Numbered from the stretch's first letter, positions 1 through 6,731 are shown. The stretch is DNA of 10,888 bases from JANNXY01 sp039795755 (GCA_039795755.1 JBDKLF010000006.1:1-10888); one strand, 5' to 3'. Made by a program: numbers and translations. Notes: generated from the sequence alone by a model not told the origin.

Positions 1-89
1 TCGTAAGCTTCGTATTATGGGTGACGATGCCAGCGATTATTATTGCATTATTGTTTATTTGTTTGAGTAATATAATGGCACTTTTATGA
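1..89 (+). CDS. C-terminal end of a membrane protein (partial)
   Basis: The open frame that begins at base 3 runs in from outside the window and stops at TGA 87-89. Its 28 visible residues are almost all hydrophobic (for example VTMPAIIIALLFICLSNIMA), which reads as a C-terminal transmembrane helix with a very short tail. The stop overlaps the start of the next gene as ATGA (86-89), the usual mark of translational coupling within an operon. That overlap is the main reason to treat so short a fragment as real. Family and function cannot be judged from this piece. A chance hydrophobic frame in AT-rich DNA is the alternative. Confidence 0.5.
   Translation, partial: VSFVLWVTMPAIIIALLFICLSNIMALL
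71..76 (+). promoter_or_regulatory. Possible -10 box (TATAAT) before the Clp-type gene
   Basis: A perfect TATAAT lies 9 bases before the ATG at 86, so a transcript would start about 2-3 bases before the start codon. It sits inside the end of the upstream reading frame, and no good -35 box is visible. It fits the leaderless pattern of other genes here but may be coincidental, since the gene also appears coupled to its upstream neighbour. Confidence 0.3.
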
Positions 90-2386
90 TTATCGCTGCA
101 CTTTATCTCGATCGAATATCACGTAGATACAAGCGAGTGCATCGTCGCAGAATATATCTTGTAATTGCATTGCTTGCAGGTGTGCTTGCTGTCTTTGGTC
201 CGAGACTTCATGCATTACTTGCACAAGAATTAGTTGTCCGTGTTGCGGTTGTTCTTTGCAGTTTTACTTTTGCTGCATATATTTGGAAATCATTACTTGA
301 GGCAATGTATCTCTCATTGTATCGACGTGCACAGGTTGCAGATAAGGATTATTGGGCTGAATTTGCTCGGCAATACGGAATTTGGAAGCTTCCATTTGCA
401 CAAGAGGCATGCCTACGTCTCGGAGTGTCATTGTACTCATTTGATAATGAGCAGGTGCTTTCTTCAACAGGAGAAGATTTCATGAGCTATATTACTCATA
501 TCTTTACTGATAATCAGAATCTCCGTGCTTCACTCGAAAAGCAAGGAATAACAAAGGCACATTGGATTGGTGCGTGGTCCTGGCTCGAGCGACGTGAGAG
601 AGAGATGACTGAACGAGCGTTTATACTTGATGCTGAGCATGTGAAGCATTTGCCTTCAATTGGTGAAGCATTTGCATTTGGGCAGGTCTACGCACTCTCT
701 CGCTATGGAAATGAAATGAGAGCGATGATATTGTCAGCATCTGTTGAGTATTTCTATGCACGAACATTTGCGTTATTTGAACAATCGCTCAAGAAATCTG
801 CAGGAGCAAATATTATTCTTATTGCTCAATCAATTGAAGAAGGTGTTGAGTATATTACTGCATTTATCCCTCATTATCCAAAGAAGAAATATATTTCACT
901 TGATACGCAGTCATTGCTTGGGATAAGAGATGTTGAGACATTTCAACAAGTTTTCACTTCGCTACTTAGAGAATCAGCACGTGCAGGAAATATCATTCTG
1001 GTGATTCCTAATGTTGCGGCTCTTATTGCTGCAGGGCATGCGATTGGATTTGATGTTACGCTTGCGCTCTCAGAATATATGCAGCATCCAGAACTTCATG
1101 TAGTAATGATTGCAGATCGATATCAGTATCACACAACACTCGAAACACAGATTTCTCTTGTTCAAGCTTCAGAAAAGATTGAACTCGATGCACTTGCGCC
1201 GGAATTGTTACAAACTGTTGCTGAGGAAGAAGTGCTCTCGGTTGAGTATCATCGTGATGTATTCTTCACCTATGCTGCACTTGCTTATATTGTAGAGAGT
1301 GTGGTCCGATATGCATCAGAGAGAATGCACGATACGCTCAAAGATTACCTTGATGAACTTGCCCTCTATGCACGATCACACAAGGTGGAACATGGAATTA
1401 TTACACTCACACTTGCACAGTCATTTATTGGGGCAAAGCAGGGAACAGAAGGAACACTTGTTGATACGCAGACCAACACACCACGTGCGCCACTTCAGGA
1501 AGTACTCTCACGAAGAGTGAAGGGACAAGATGCTGCAATTGAAGCGGTTGCACGAGCGCTTGACCGTGTACGCGCAGGGCTTGGCTCAAGTAAGCGACCA
1601 TTAGGAACATTTCTCTTTCTTGGTCCGACAGGTGTAGGTAAGACTGAGACAGCGAAGGCTCTTGCAGAGGCATACTTCGGTAATGAAGAAAAAATGCTTC
1701 GATTCGACATGAGTGAATTCAGTGATGCTGGTGCTATGAATCGTCTCATTGGATCATTTGAAATCGGTGAAGTGGGAATCTTGGCTGGAAGAGCTCGTGA
1801 TGTAGAACACGGGGTAATTCTCTTTGATGAAATTGAAAAAGCCCATGAAAAGGTTCGCGACCTCATGCTCCAAATCCTCGACGAAGGATACTTCACTGAT
1901 GCACGTGGTGGTAAAGTAAATATGAAAAACTTCATCATGATTGCAACCTCAAATGCGGGGAGCGATGAGATATACAAAGGAAGTGTCTCAGGAAATCTTC
2001 CTGACAAAACAGTACTCATTGAACATATTATTGACCAAGGAATATTCCGTCCAGAATTCGTGAATCGATTCGATGAGGTTGCAGTATTCAATGCATTAGG
2101 TGATCGACAGCTTGCGTCAATTGCTGAGCAAAAGCTGGTGCAGTACGAAGCTCGACTCTATGAGAAGAAAGCAATTCATATGAATATTACTCCGGATCTC
2201 GTTGCATTTATTATGAATCACATTGAGAACAAAGCGTTTGGCGGGCGTGAAATCACACGAACTATACAGAACTATATTGAGTCAATTATTGCTAAGGATC
2301 TTGTCGACGGAAGCGCGCGTGCTGGTACTACTGTTACGCTTACGTATAATAATGAAGAACATCGATTGATAAGTAGTTACAAATAA
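86..2386 (+). CDS. Membrane-anchored Clp-type AAA+ ATPase with a degenerate D1 domain
   Basis: This 766-residue protein has the double-ring layout of ClpA/ClpB/ClpC ATPases. Two membrane helices (about 23-38 and 49-67) follow a basic N-terminus and would anchor it with the ATPase part in the cytoplasm. The first AAA+ domain (about 220-450) is degenerate: the Walker A position reads AQSIEEGV (247-254) and the Walker B acidic pair is P308-N309, so it should not bind or hydrolyse ATP. The second domain looks active: Walker A GPTGVGKT (513-520), Walker B VILFDE (577-582), sensor 1 ATSNAG (620-625), arginine finger R661 in FVNRFD, and a sensor-2-like GGRE (719-722). The usual GYVG pore loop reads GEVG (561-564), and no IGF/IGL-type ClpP-docking loop is seen. 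The start at 86 overlaps the upstream stop. The role is inferred to be membrane-associated protein remodelling; the substrate is unknown. Confidence 0.85.
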   Translation: MIIAALYLDRISRRYKRVHRRRIYLVIALLAGVLAVFGPRLHALLAQELVVRVAVVLCSFTFAAYIWKSLLEAMYLSLYRRAQVADKDYWAEFARQYGIWKLPFAQEACLRLGVSLYSFDNEQVLSSTGEDFMSYITHIFTDNQNLRASLEKQGITKAHWIGAWSWLERREREMTERAFILDAEHVKHLPSIGEAFAFGQVYALSRYGNEMRAMILSASVEYFYARTFALFEQSLKKSAGANIILIAQSIEEGVEYITAFIPHYPKKKYISLDTQSLLGIRDVETFQQVFTSLLRESARAGNIILVIPNVAALIAAGHAIGFDVTLALSEYMQHPELHVVMIADRYQYHTTLETQISLVQASEKIELDALAPELLQTVAEEEVLSVEYHRDVFFTYAALAYIVESVVRYASERMHDTLKDYLDELALYARSHKVEHGIITLTLAQSFIGAKQGTEGTLVDTQTNTPRAPLQEVLSRRVKGQDAAIEAVARALDRVRAGLGSSKRPLGTFLFLGPTGVGKTETAKALAEAYFGNEEKMLRFDMSEFSDAGAMNRLIGSFEIGEVGILAGRARDVEHGVILFDEIEKAHEKVRDLMLQILDEGYFTDARGGKVNMKNFIMIATSNAGSDEIYKGSVSGNLPDKTVLIEHIIDQGIFRPEFVNRFDEVAVFNALGDRQLASIAEQKLVQYEARLYEKKAIHMNITPDLVAFIMNHIENKAFGGREITRTIQNYIESIIAKDLVDGSARAGTTVTLTYNNEEHRLISSYK

Positions 2387-2389
2387 CAC

Positions 2390-3445
2390 ATGGATCCACT
2401 ACACAGAATTTCGCTCATACCAACGTTACCACCGCCACATTTCCCATTGTGGAAGAAAGCTTTGCGCTATACGCATATTTCAGGTTTTATGTTGATGGCT
2501 TTTTTTCTTGGAATTGGATTTACTGAAGGAATGATTTCATTTACACACAAAGGTATCGCATGGTGGAATGCCCATGAACATCAAATCGTGGCACTTGTTA
2601 CTATTGAACCAGAAGCAATAATTTCAACTTCTACGATACCTGAGCGTAAAGGATCTGATGAATCACAGTCAATCCTTCCAGTAAGTAAATATAATGTTGT
2701 TGGTACTCCAAAAGGTATTAATGCAGACGCGTATCTCGTGGGTGATGTTGAGTCGGGGGAGATTATTGTTGAGAAAGATGGAAATCATGTATTTCCTATT
2801 GCGTCGGTCTCCAAGCTCACGACTGCATTGGTGGCACTTGATCACTTCACTTCCAAGCAAGAAGTAACGGTTACAAAGAGTGCTCTCGAGACATATGGTC
2901 CGTCAGGAGGATTGCAGGCAGGTGAAAAGGTGAAAGCACTTGATCTCTTGTATCCGTTATTACTTGAATCATCTAATGATGTTGCGGAGTTGATTGCGGA
3001 GCAATTCGGAGATGAAGCGTTTGCCAAACTTATGAATGAAAAAGTTGCTGCACTTGGCATGTCAGATACTTCATATGAAGAAGCCAGTGGATTATCAAAG
3101 AAGAATGTATCTACAGCACATGATTTGTTCACGCTTGCACAATATATTAATAGTGATGTCCCACATCTTCTCGATATTACTCGTATACGTGAGTTCAGTC
3201 TCATGAATCATACATGGAATAACTACAATTTCTTCCTTAAGGACAAGACATTTATTGGAGGGAAGAATGGATATACCGATGAAGCTTTGCGCACTGGTGT
3301 AGAGCTGTTCCAATTACCTATCAAAAAAGCAACAAGTACCGAGAGTCATACCGTGGCAGTTATTGTGCTGCATACTGACACTCGCGAACAGGATATTAGT
3401 AAGCTTCTGGACTTTTTGAAGAAATCGGTTAGTCTGAGTGAATAA
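2390..3445 (+). CDS. Membrane-anchored D-alanyl-D-alanine carboxypeptidase-like serine hydrolase (peptidase S11 family)
   Basis: This 351-residue protein has one N-terminal membrane helix (about 28-49), a linker of about 60 residues, and a penicillin-binding-protein-type catalytic domain from about residue 105 facing outside. Members of this family trim the terminal D-Ala from peptidoglycan stem peptides. The SxxK motif is S139-V-S-K142, within IASVSKLTTALVALD, and the SxN motif is S194-S195-N196. The third motif, normally KTG, reads K292-N293-G294 followed by YTDEA, so the usual threonine is asparagine. No C-terminal PBP5-type beta domain or amphipathic anchor helix is present; the N-terminal helix replaces it. 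The ATG lies 3 bases after the Clp-type stop without a Shine-Dalgarno sequence, and the stop overlaps the next start (TAATG), so all three genes are probably co-transcribed. A non-peptidase penicillin-binding fold is possible given the KNG change. Confidence 0.85.
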   Translation: MDPLHRISLIPTLPPPHFPLWKKALRYTHISGFMLMAFFLGIGFTEGMISFTHKGIAWWNAHEHQIVALVTIEPEAIISTSTIPERKGSDESQSILPVSKYNVVGTPKGINADAYLVGDVESGEIIVEKDGNHVFPIASVSKLTTALVALDHFTSKQEVTVTKSALETYGPSGGLQAGEKVKALDLLYPLLLESSNDVAELIAEQFGDEAFAKLMNEKVAALGMSDTSYEEASGLSKKNVSTAHDLFTLAQYINSDVPHLLDITRIREFSLMNHTWNNYNFFLKDKTFIGGKNGYTDEALRTGVELFQLPIKKATSTESHTVAVIVLHTDTREQDISKLLDFLKKSVSLSE

Positions 3446-4404
3446 TGAAGAACTTCTGGAAAGATTTGAAAAAACCTTTTTTTGTACTCGCACCGATGGC
3501 AGATGTTACGGATGTGGCTTTTCGACGTATTATCGCAAAGTACGGCAAGCCTGATGTGACCTGGACCGAATTTGTCTCAGCTGATGGACTTGCCAGAGCT
3601 CCTGAAGAAGGAAGAAAGAAATTACTGAAAGATCTCGAATATAGTGAGTCAGAACGACCGATCGTTGCTCAATTATTCTCGAGTACTCCTGAATATATGG
3701 AGCAAGCTGCTGCATTGTGCCAGGAATTAGGATTCGACGGAATTGATATTAATATGGGATGTCCTGATAAAGGAATTGAGAAGCAGGGATGCGGCGCTGC
3801 GATGATCAAACATCCTGCAAAAGCTCGAGAGATTATTCGTGCTGCCATGAAAGGTGCACCGAATCTTCCGGTCACCGTGAAGACTCGAATCGGATATAAC
3901 AAGAATGAGATTGCGACATGGATACCAGAGCTTCTCGCTGAGCAACCTGCAGCAATTACGGTGCACTGTAGAACACGCAAGGAAATGTCCAAGGTTCCTG
4001 CTCGTTGGGAACATATTCGAGAAGTAACTGCGCTTCGAGATGCACTCTCACCAGAGACATTGATCATTGGTAATGGTGATGTGACTGATATTGATGATGC
4101 CAAGAACAAGTGTGAGGAATTCGGTGCTGATGGTGCCATGATTGGAAGGGGAATATTTGGAAACCCATGGAGATTTAGACGAGATAATTACATTCCAACT
4201 GTTCCCGAAAAGTTGCGAGTGATGGTGGAGCATACCAAACTTTTCCAAGAACTATTAGGAGATATGAAAAGCTTCGCACTCATGAAGAAGCATTACAAAG
4301 CCTATGTAAATGACTTCGAAGGTGCCAAAGAACTCCGAGCAAAGCTCATGGAAACCGAGAATGCCGATCAGGTGGAGGAAATTGTAAATAACTTTCTTAG
4401 CTAG
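3445..4404 (+). CDS. dus: tRNA-dihydrouridine synthase (Dus family)
   Basis: This 319-residue flavoenzyme reduces specific uridines in the D-loop of tRNAs to dihydrouridine, using FMN and NAD(P)H in the cytoplasm. The whole TIM barrel and helical tail are present. Diagnostic features are APMADVTD near the N-terminus (16-23, FMN site), the NMGCPDKG loop with the catalytic cysteine C106, VKTRIGY with K146, VHCRTR with H174 and R176, and the FMN phosphate-binding segments GNGDV (209-213) and IGRG (233-236) followed by FGNPW. The length fits the family (about 310-350). The ATG overlaps the preceding stop by one base, so translation is probably coupled. Which Dus subfamily (A, B or C type) it belongs to cannot be settled by eye. 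It is the last gene of the operon; a new promoter begins directly after its TAG. Confidence 0.95.
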   Translation: MKNFWKDLKKPFFVLAPMADVTDVAFRRIIAKYGKPDVTWTEFVSADGLARAPEEGRKKLLKDLEYSESERPIVAQLFSSTPEYMEQAAALCQELGFDGIDINMGCPDKGIEKQGCGAAMIKHPAKAREIIRAAMKGAPNLPVTVKTRIGYNKNEIATWIPELLAEQPAAITVHCRTRKEMSKVPARWEHIREVTALRDALSPETLIIGNGDVTDIDDAKNKCEEFGADGAMIGRGIFGNPWRFRRDNYIPTVPEKLRVMVEHTKLFQELLGDMKSFALMKKHYKAYVNDFEGAKELRAKLMETENADQVEEIVNNFLS

Positions 4405-4437
4405 TTGACAAAAAAACACAAAGGAGTAAAGTATAAA
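4405..4437 (+). promoter_or_regulatory. Promoter of the isolated GC-rich unit
   Basis: A perfect -35 box TTGACA (4405-4410) starts immediately after the dus stop codon. Two -10 candidates follow: TAAAGT (4427-4432, spacer 16) and the better matching TATAAA (4432-4437, spacer 21, which is too long for a normal sigma-70 promoter). Transcription would begin around 4439-4445. This is the only consensus TTGACA I noticed at a promoter position in the window. Confidence 0.55.
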
Positions 4438-4457
4438 AGTCCTAAGTAGGATAGTCG

Positions 4458-4491
4458 TAGTTGGTACTTGTGGCAACACAAGGAACAACTA
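4458..4491 (+). promoter_or_regulatory. Leader hairpin with GNRA tetraloop and symmetric internal loop
   Basis: TAGTTG (4458-4463) pairs perfectly with CAACTA (4486-4491), and CTTGTG (4467-4472) with CACAAG (4477-4482), closed by the GNRA-class tetraloop GCAA (4473-4476). Between the two helices is a 3-by-3 internal loop, GTA facing GAA. This is a well-formed 12-pair RNA hairpin in the leader of the transcript. A CCTAAG stretch (4441-4446) just upstream resembles one strand of the 11-nucleotide tetraloop receptor, but its UAUGG partner strand is not seen nearby. Confidence 0.65.
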
Positions 4492-4522
4492 GGCTCGTTC
4501 AAAAACATAAACCTGATCGCAT

Positions 4523-4687
4523 ATGAAACACCAACTCGCCTTCGGCAGTATTGGATTCAGCTCGCACCTCGCCACCTCGATCGCGCACGACACGCACGAT
4601 CCGGCGGCCATGCAGCACGCGCACAAGGATGGCATCGGCACGAATGCTCACGACGGCCTCGCCGCGGGAAGCATCACCGACGCCTAG
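4523..4687 (+). CDS. Possible small His/Ala-rich peptide, 54 residues
   Basis: ATG 4523 to TAG 4685-4687 encodes 54 residues with 7 His, 10 Ala and several His-Asp pairs (for example AHDTHDP and NAHDGLAAG). An in-frame TGA at 4514 fixes this ATG as the only upstream start. I counted 64% G+C overall, with about 62%, 47% and 82% at codon positions 1, 2 and 3. That is the periodicity expected of a real coding frame in GC-rich DNA, and quite unlike the AT-rich neighbours. There is no Shine-Dalgarno sequence, signal peptide or membrane helix. I do not recognise a family. The alternative is that the frame is a by-product of a GC-rich structured RNA. Confidence 0.4.
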   Translation: MKHQLAFGSIGFSSHLATSIAHDTHDPAAMQHAHKDGIGTNAHDGLAAGSITDA

Positions 4688-4717
4688 CGACTAGGTCCTT
4701 CGGGACACTCGCACAAC

Positions 4718-4758
4718 AGCTGCCCCCAGACATTCGTTTGGTGGGCAGCTCTTTTTTT
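4718..4758 (+). terminator. Strong intrinsic terminator of the GC-rich unit
   Basis: AGCTGCCC (4718-4725) pairs with GGGCAGCT (4743-4750). With one bulged T the stem continues as CCAGAC/GTTTGG around an ATTC loop, giving 14 pairs including one G-T. A run of seven T residues follows (4752-4758). This is a textbook rho-independent terminator. It separates the unit from dnaX, whose promoter begins in the T run. Confidence 0.9.
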
Positions 4759-4783
4759 GTATTTTACCGTTCGCTGCTATAAT
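4757..4783 (+). promoter_or_regulatory. dnaX promoter with extended -10, leaderless type
   Basis: The -10 box TATAAT (4778-4783) carries the extended TGN element (TGC just before it). A weak TTGTAT (4757-4762) lies 15 bases upstream. Only 7 bases (AGCTCTA) separate the -10 from the dnaX ATG at 4791, so transcription should start at or next to the A of the start codon. There is no room for a ribosome binding site. Confidence 0.7.
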
Positions 4784-4790
4784 AGCTCTA

Positions 4791-5843
4791 ATGAAAAAAG
4801 CAGCAAAAGAACAAAAGACCGAATCACAGGTGTTATACCGTAAGTACCGACCACAAAGCTTCGATGAAGTAGTGGGGCAGGAGAAGATTGTGAATGCACT
4901 CAAGAATGCAATCGCCAAGGATACCACTGCACATGCGTATTTGTTCCATGGTGGACGAGGAACTGGTAAGACTACTATTGCACGTATCCTTGCAGAAGAA
5001 TTCGGAACAAGTGTAAGTGACTTGGTTGAGATTGACGCTGCATCTAATAGAAAAATCGAAGACATTCGAGAACTACGAGAAGGAGTGAAGACACTTCCAT
5101 TCGAATCAAAGTACAAAGTCTATATTATTGATGAAGTGCACATGCTTACCAATGAATCATTCAACGCACTCTTGAAGACACTCGAAGAACCACCTGCACA
5201 TGTGAAATTTATTCTTGCCACCACTGAATTGCACAAGATTCCTCAGACGATTCTCTCACGTTGTGAAGTCTACACTTTCGAAGAACCATCACATGCGACA
5301 CTCACTGATCGTGTGAGTGATGTTGCAAAGGAAGAAGGATACAAAATCTCAAAAGAGAATGCAGCACTCATCGCATCACTTGGTGAAGGATCATTCCGAG
5401 ATACATTGGGAGTATTACAAAAAGTCATTGCATCAACTGAAGGAAAAGAAATTCTTGAGGCAACTATTCTCGCAGCTTGCAGCATGGCACCCAAGTCAGC
5501 AGTGCGACATTTCATACAAGCAGCAGTCACACATGATAAGCCTGCAGCGCTCACTGCATTCCACCAGGCACTTGAGGCACGTATCGATCCTCGACTGTTC
5601 CTCGAGCAAGTACTACATATGATGCGTATGGGATTATTGCTCAAGATATCCAAGCAGAGTGAGGCATACATTGCTGAACATGTTTCTAAGGATGATCATG
5701 CCTTCCTTACCACACTCATTACTGAACACGCAGCGGCATTTAATTCAGTGCTTTTCACGAAGTTTCTAGATGCATACGCACTTGCGGGACAGAGTCCAAT
5801 TCCTGAATTAGCGGTAGAGATGTCTATTGATTCACTTTCGTAA
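4791..5843 (+). CDS. dnaX: DNA polymerase III subunit gamma (minimal DnaX, zinc module missing)
   Basis: This 350-residue protein is the ATPase of the clamp loader, which opens the sliding clamp and places it on primed DNA. It starts with the family signature YRKYRPQSFDEVVGQE, followed by Walker A GGRGTGKT (54-61), Walker B DEVH (114-117), NALLKTLEEPP, sensor 1 ATT (143-145), and the SRC motif (S156-R157-C158) with its trans-acting arginine. The four-cysteine zinc module normally found between Walker A and the DLIEIDAAS segment is absent: ARILAEEFG runs directly into TSVSDLVEIDAAS, about 21 residues shorter than E. coli DnaX. The protein ends where domain III (collar) ends, so no tau-specific domains IV-V exist. 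It has its own leaderless-type promoter. Its last 20 bases overlap the convergent aminotransferase gene. The ATPase core looks intact. Confidence 0.95.
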   Translation: MKKAAKEQKTESQVLYRKYRPQSFDEVVGQEKIVNALKNAIAKDTTAHAYLFHGGRGTGKTTIARILAEEFGTSVSDLVEIDAASNRKIEDIRELREGVKTLPFESKYKVYIIDEVHMLTNESFNALLKTLEEPPAHVKFILATTELHKIPQTILSRCEVYTFEEPSHATLTDRVSDVAKEEGYKISKENAALIASLGEGSFRDTLGVLQKVIASTEGKEILEATILAACSMAPKSAVRHFIQAAVTHDKPAALTAFHQALEARIDPRLFLEQVLHMMRMGLLLKISKQSEAYIAEHVSKDDHAFLTTLITEHAAAFNSVLFTKFLDAYALAGQSPIPELAVEMSIDSLS

Positions 5844-6729
5844 TATAGCTTGGGTTATTTGTAGTAAATAGCTTTTTGTATGTAGCTTGAATTTTTGTAG
5901 TGATTGGGCCACGAGATATGGTTCGCTTATCAACTTCAATGATTGGAGCGATGTATGATGAAGTTCCGCATGCAAAGAGTTCATCAGCTATGTAGATCTC
6001 AGTGAGATCAATTGCGCGTTCTTCTACTGGAATCGATAATTGTTTGGCAATCTCAAGTACGGTCGCTCTATTGATGCCTTCGAGAATATCATGAGAAGTA
6101 GAAGGCGTTATCAAGACACCATTTCTTATCATAAATATATTAGCAGCACTGAGTTCGCATACATGTCCAGAACCATCGAGGAAAAGACAATCGTCATATC
6201 CACTATCGAGCGCGTCCTGCTTTCCTAATACCGAATTAACATAAGCACCATTCACCTTTGCACGCGAAGGAATGGAGAAGTCGGGGACTCGTCTCCAGAC
6301 ACTTGTTTTGAGCCGTACACCGTCTTGGGGAATGATGGGAGTTGCTTCGTAGATGAACATGCTAAGTGTAGTCTCCAGACCTCGTGAGCGTGTTCCAGGA
6401 ACTAATGAAGTAACGTGTACAGTGGCACGAACAAAGACATTTTCTTGAAGAGTATTTGCTGATACAAGCTCTTTGATTGCTTCAGTGAATTTTTCTTTAG
6501 TCCACTGTTGTTCAAAGGTATCTATACCGATAATTCGAGCTGAATTTATCAATCGTGTGTAATGATCATCGAGACGAAATGCACCAATATTTGTTCCCTC
6601 TACAATCAACGGGAATACTGTATAGACACTGAGTCCGTAAAGCACTGCTGAACTTGCGATACTTACCGTTGCTTGTTCAGTAGGAATAATCTGGTCCTTG
6701 AAATATGTGTATGGGTATATACGTGCCAT
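5824..6729 (-). CDS. ilvE: Branched-chain amino acid aminotransferase (fold type IV PLP enzyme)
   Basis: This 301-residue PLP enzyme moves the amino group between leucine, isoleucine or valine and 2-oxoglutarate. I chose the ATG at 6729 (MARIYPYTYF), where other IlvE proteins begin; an upstream ATG at 6801 would add 24 residues lying inside the preceding gene. Family hallmarks are the catalytic lysine K158 in RAKVNGAYVNS, E192 in CELSAANIF, LEGINRATVLEIA (217-229) in the cofactor phosphate region, and GTSSYIAPI (255-263) near the C-terminus. Its length is close to E. coli IlvE (309). The start is 2 bases after the stop of the DUF2177 gene, so they are probably co-transcribed. It overlaps the 3' end of dnaX by 20 bases, and no terminator is visible. 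D-amino acid transaminase or aminodeoxychorismate lyase share this fold; the AKxNGxY segment and the overall match favour BCAT. Confidence 0.9.
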   Translation of the reverse strand: MARIYPYTYFKDQIIPTEQATVSIASSAVLYGLSVYTVFPLIVEGTNIGAFRLDDHYTRLINSARIIGIDTFEQQWTKEKFTEAIKELVSANTLQENVFVRATVHVTSLVPGTRSRGLETTLSMFIYEATPIIPQDGVRLKTSVWRRVPDFSIPSRAKVNGAYVNSVLGKQDALDSGYDDCLFLDGSGHVCELSAANIFMIRNGVLITPSTSHDILEGINRATVLEIAKQLSIPVEERAIDLTEIYIADELFACGTSSYIAPIIEVDKRTISRGPITTKIQATYKKLFTTNNPSYITKVNQ

Positions 6730-6731
6730 GT

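Larger units (their letters stand above)
4438..4758 (+). ncRNA. Candidate structured RNA or small-peptide transcript of unknown class
   Basis: This stretch of about 320 bases between dus and dnaX has its own promoter and a strong terminator, so it is probably transcribed separately. From the 5' end it holds an inverted repeat TCCTA/TAGGA (4440-4451), a long hairpin closed by a GCAA tetraloop (4458-4491), a GC-rich core containing a 54-codon frame (4523-4687), a C(UUCG)G tetraloop hairpin (4695-4706) and the terminator (4718-4758). I tested it by eye against tmRNA, RNase P RNA, SRP RNA and self-splicing introns and found no defining motifs: there is no tRNA-like acceptor or T-arm, no RNase P core, and no SRP GGAA domain. 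It could be an unclassified small RNA, a peptide mRNA with a regulatory leader, or both. Confidence 0.5.

Noticed and set aside
1495..2091. 198-codon minus-strand frame inside the Clp-type gene
   Set aside because: It is antisense to the well-conserved D2 ATPase domain, has no promoter, and its Ser/Arg-rich composition is that of a mirror frame.
4512..4528. Hammerhead-like core CTGAT...GAAAC
   Set aside because: The required CUGANGA is not matched (CTGATCG) and no enclosing stems are present.
4438..4758. tmRNA, RNase P RNA, SRP RNA or 6S RNA for the GC-rich unit
   Set aside because: Size is near tmRNA or RNase P, and TGGATTCAGC vaguely recalls the tmRNA 5' end, but there is no tRNA-like acceptor or T-arm, no ALAA-type tag, no RNase P core and no SRP GGAA domain.
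4468..4782. 104-codon plus-strand frame through the GC-rich unit
   Set aside because: It needs a TTG start inside the GNRA hairpin and reads through the terminator into the dnaX promoter; its Arg/His-rich content is what GC-rich DNA gives in a wrong frame.
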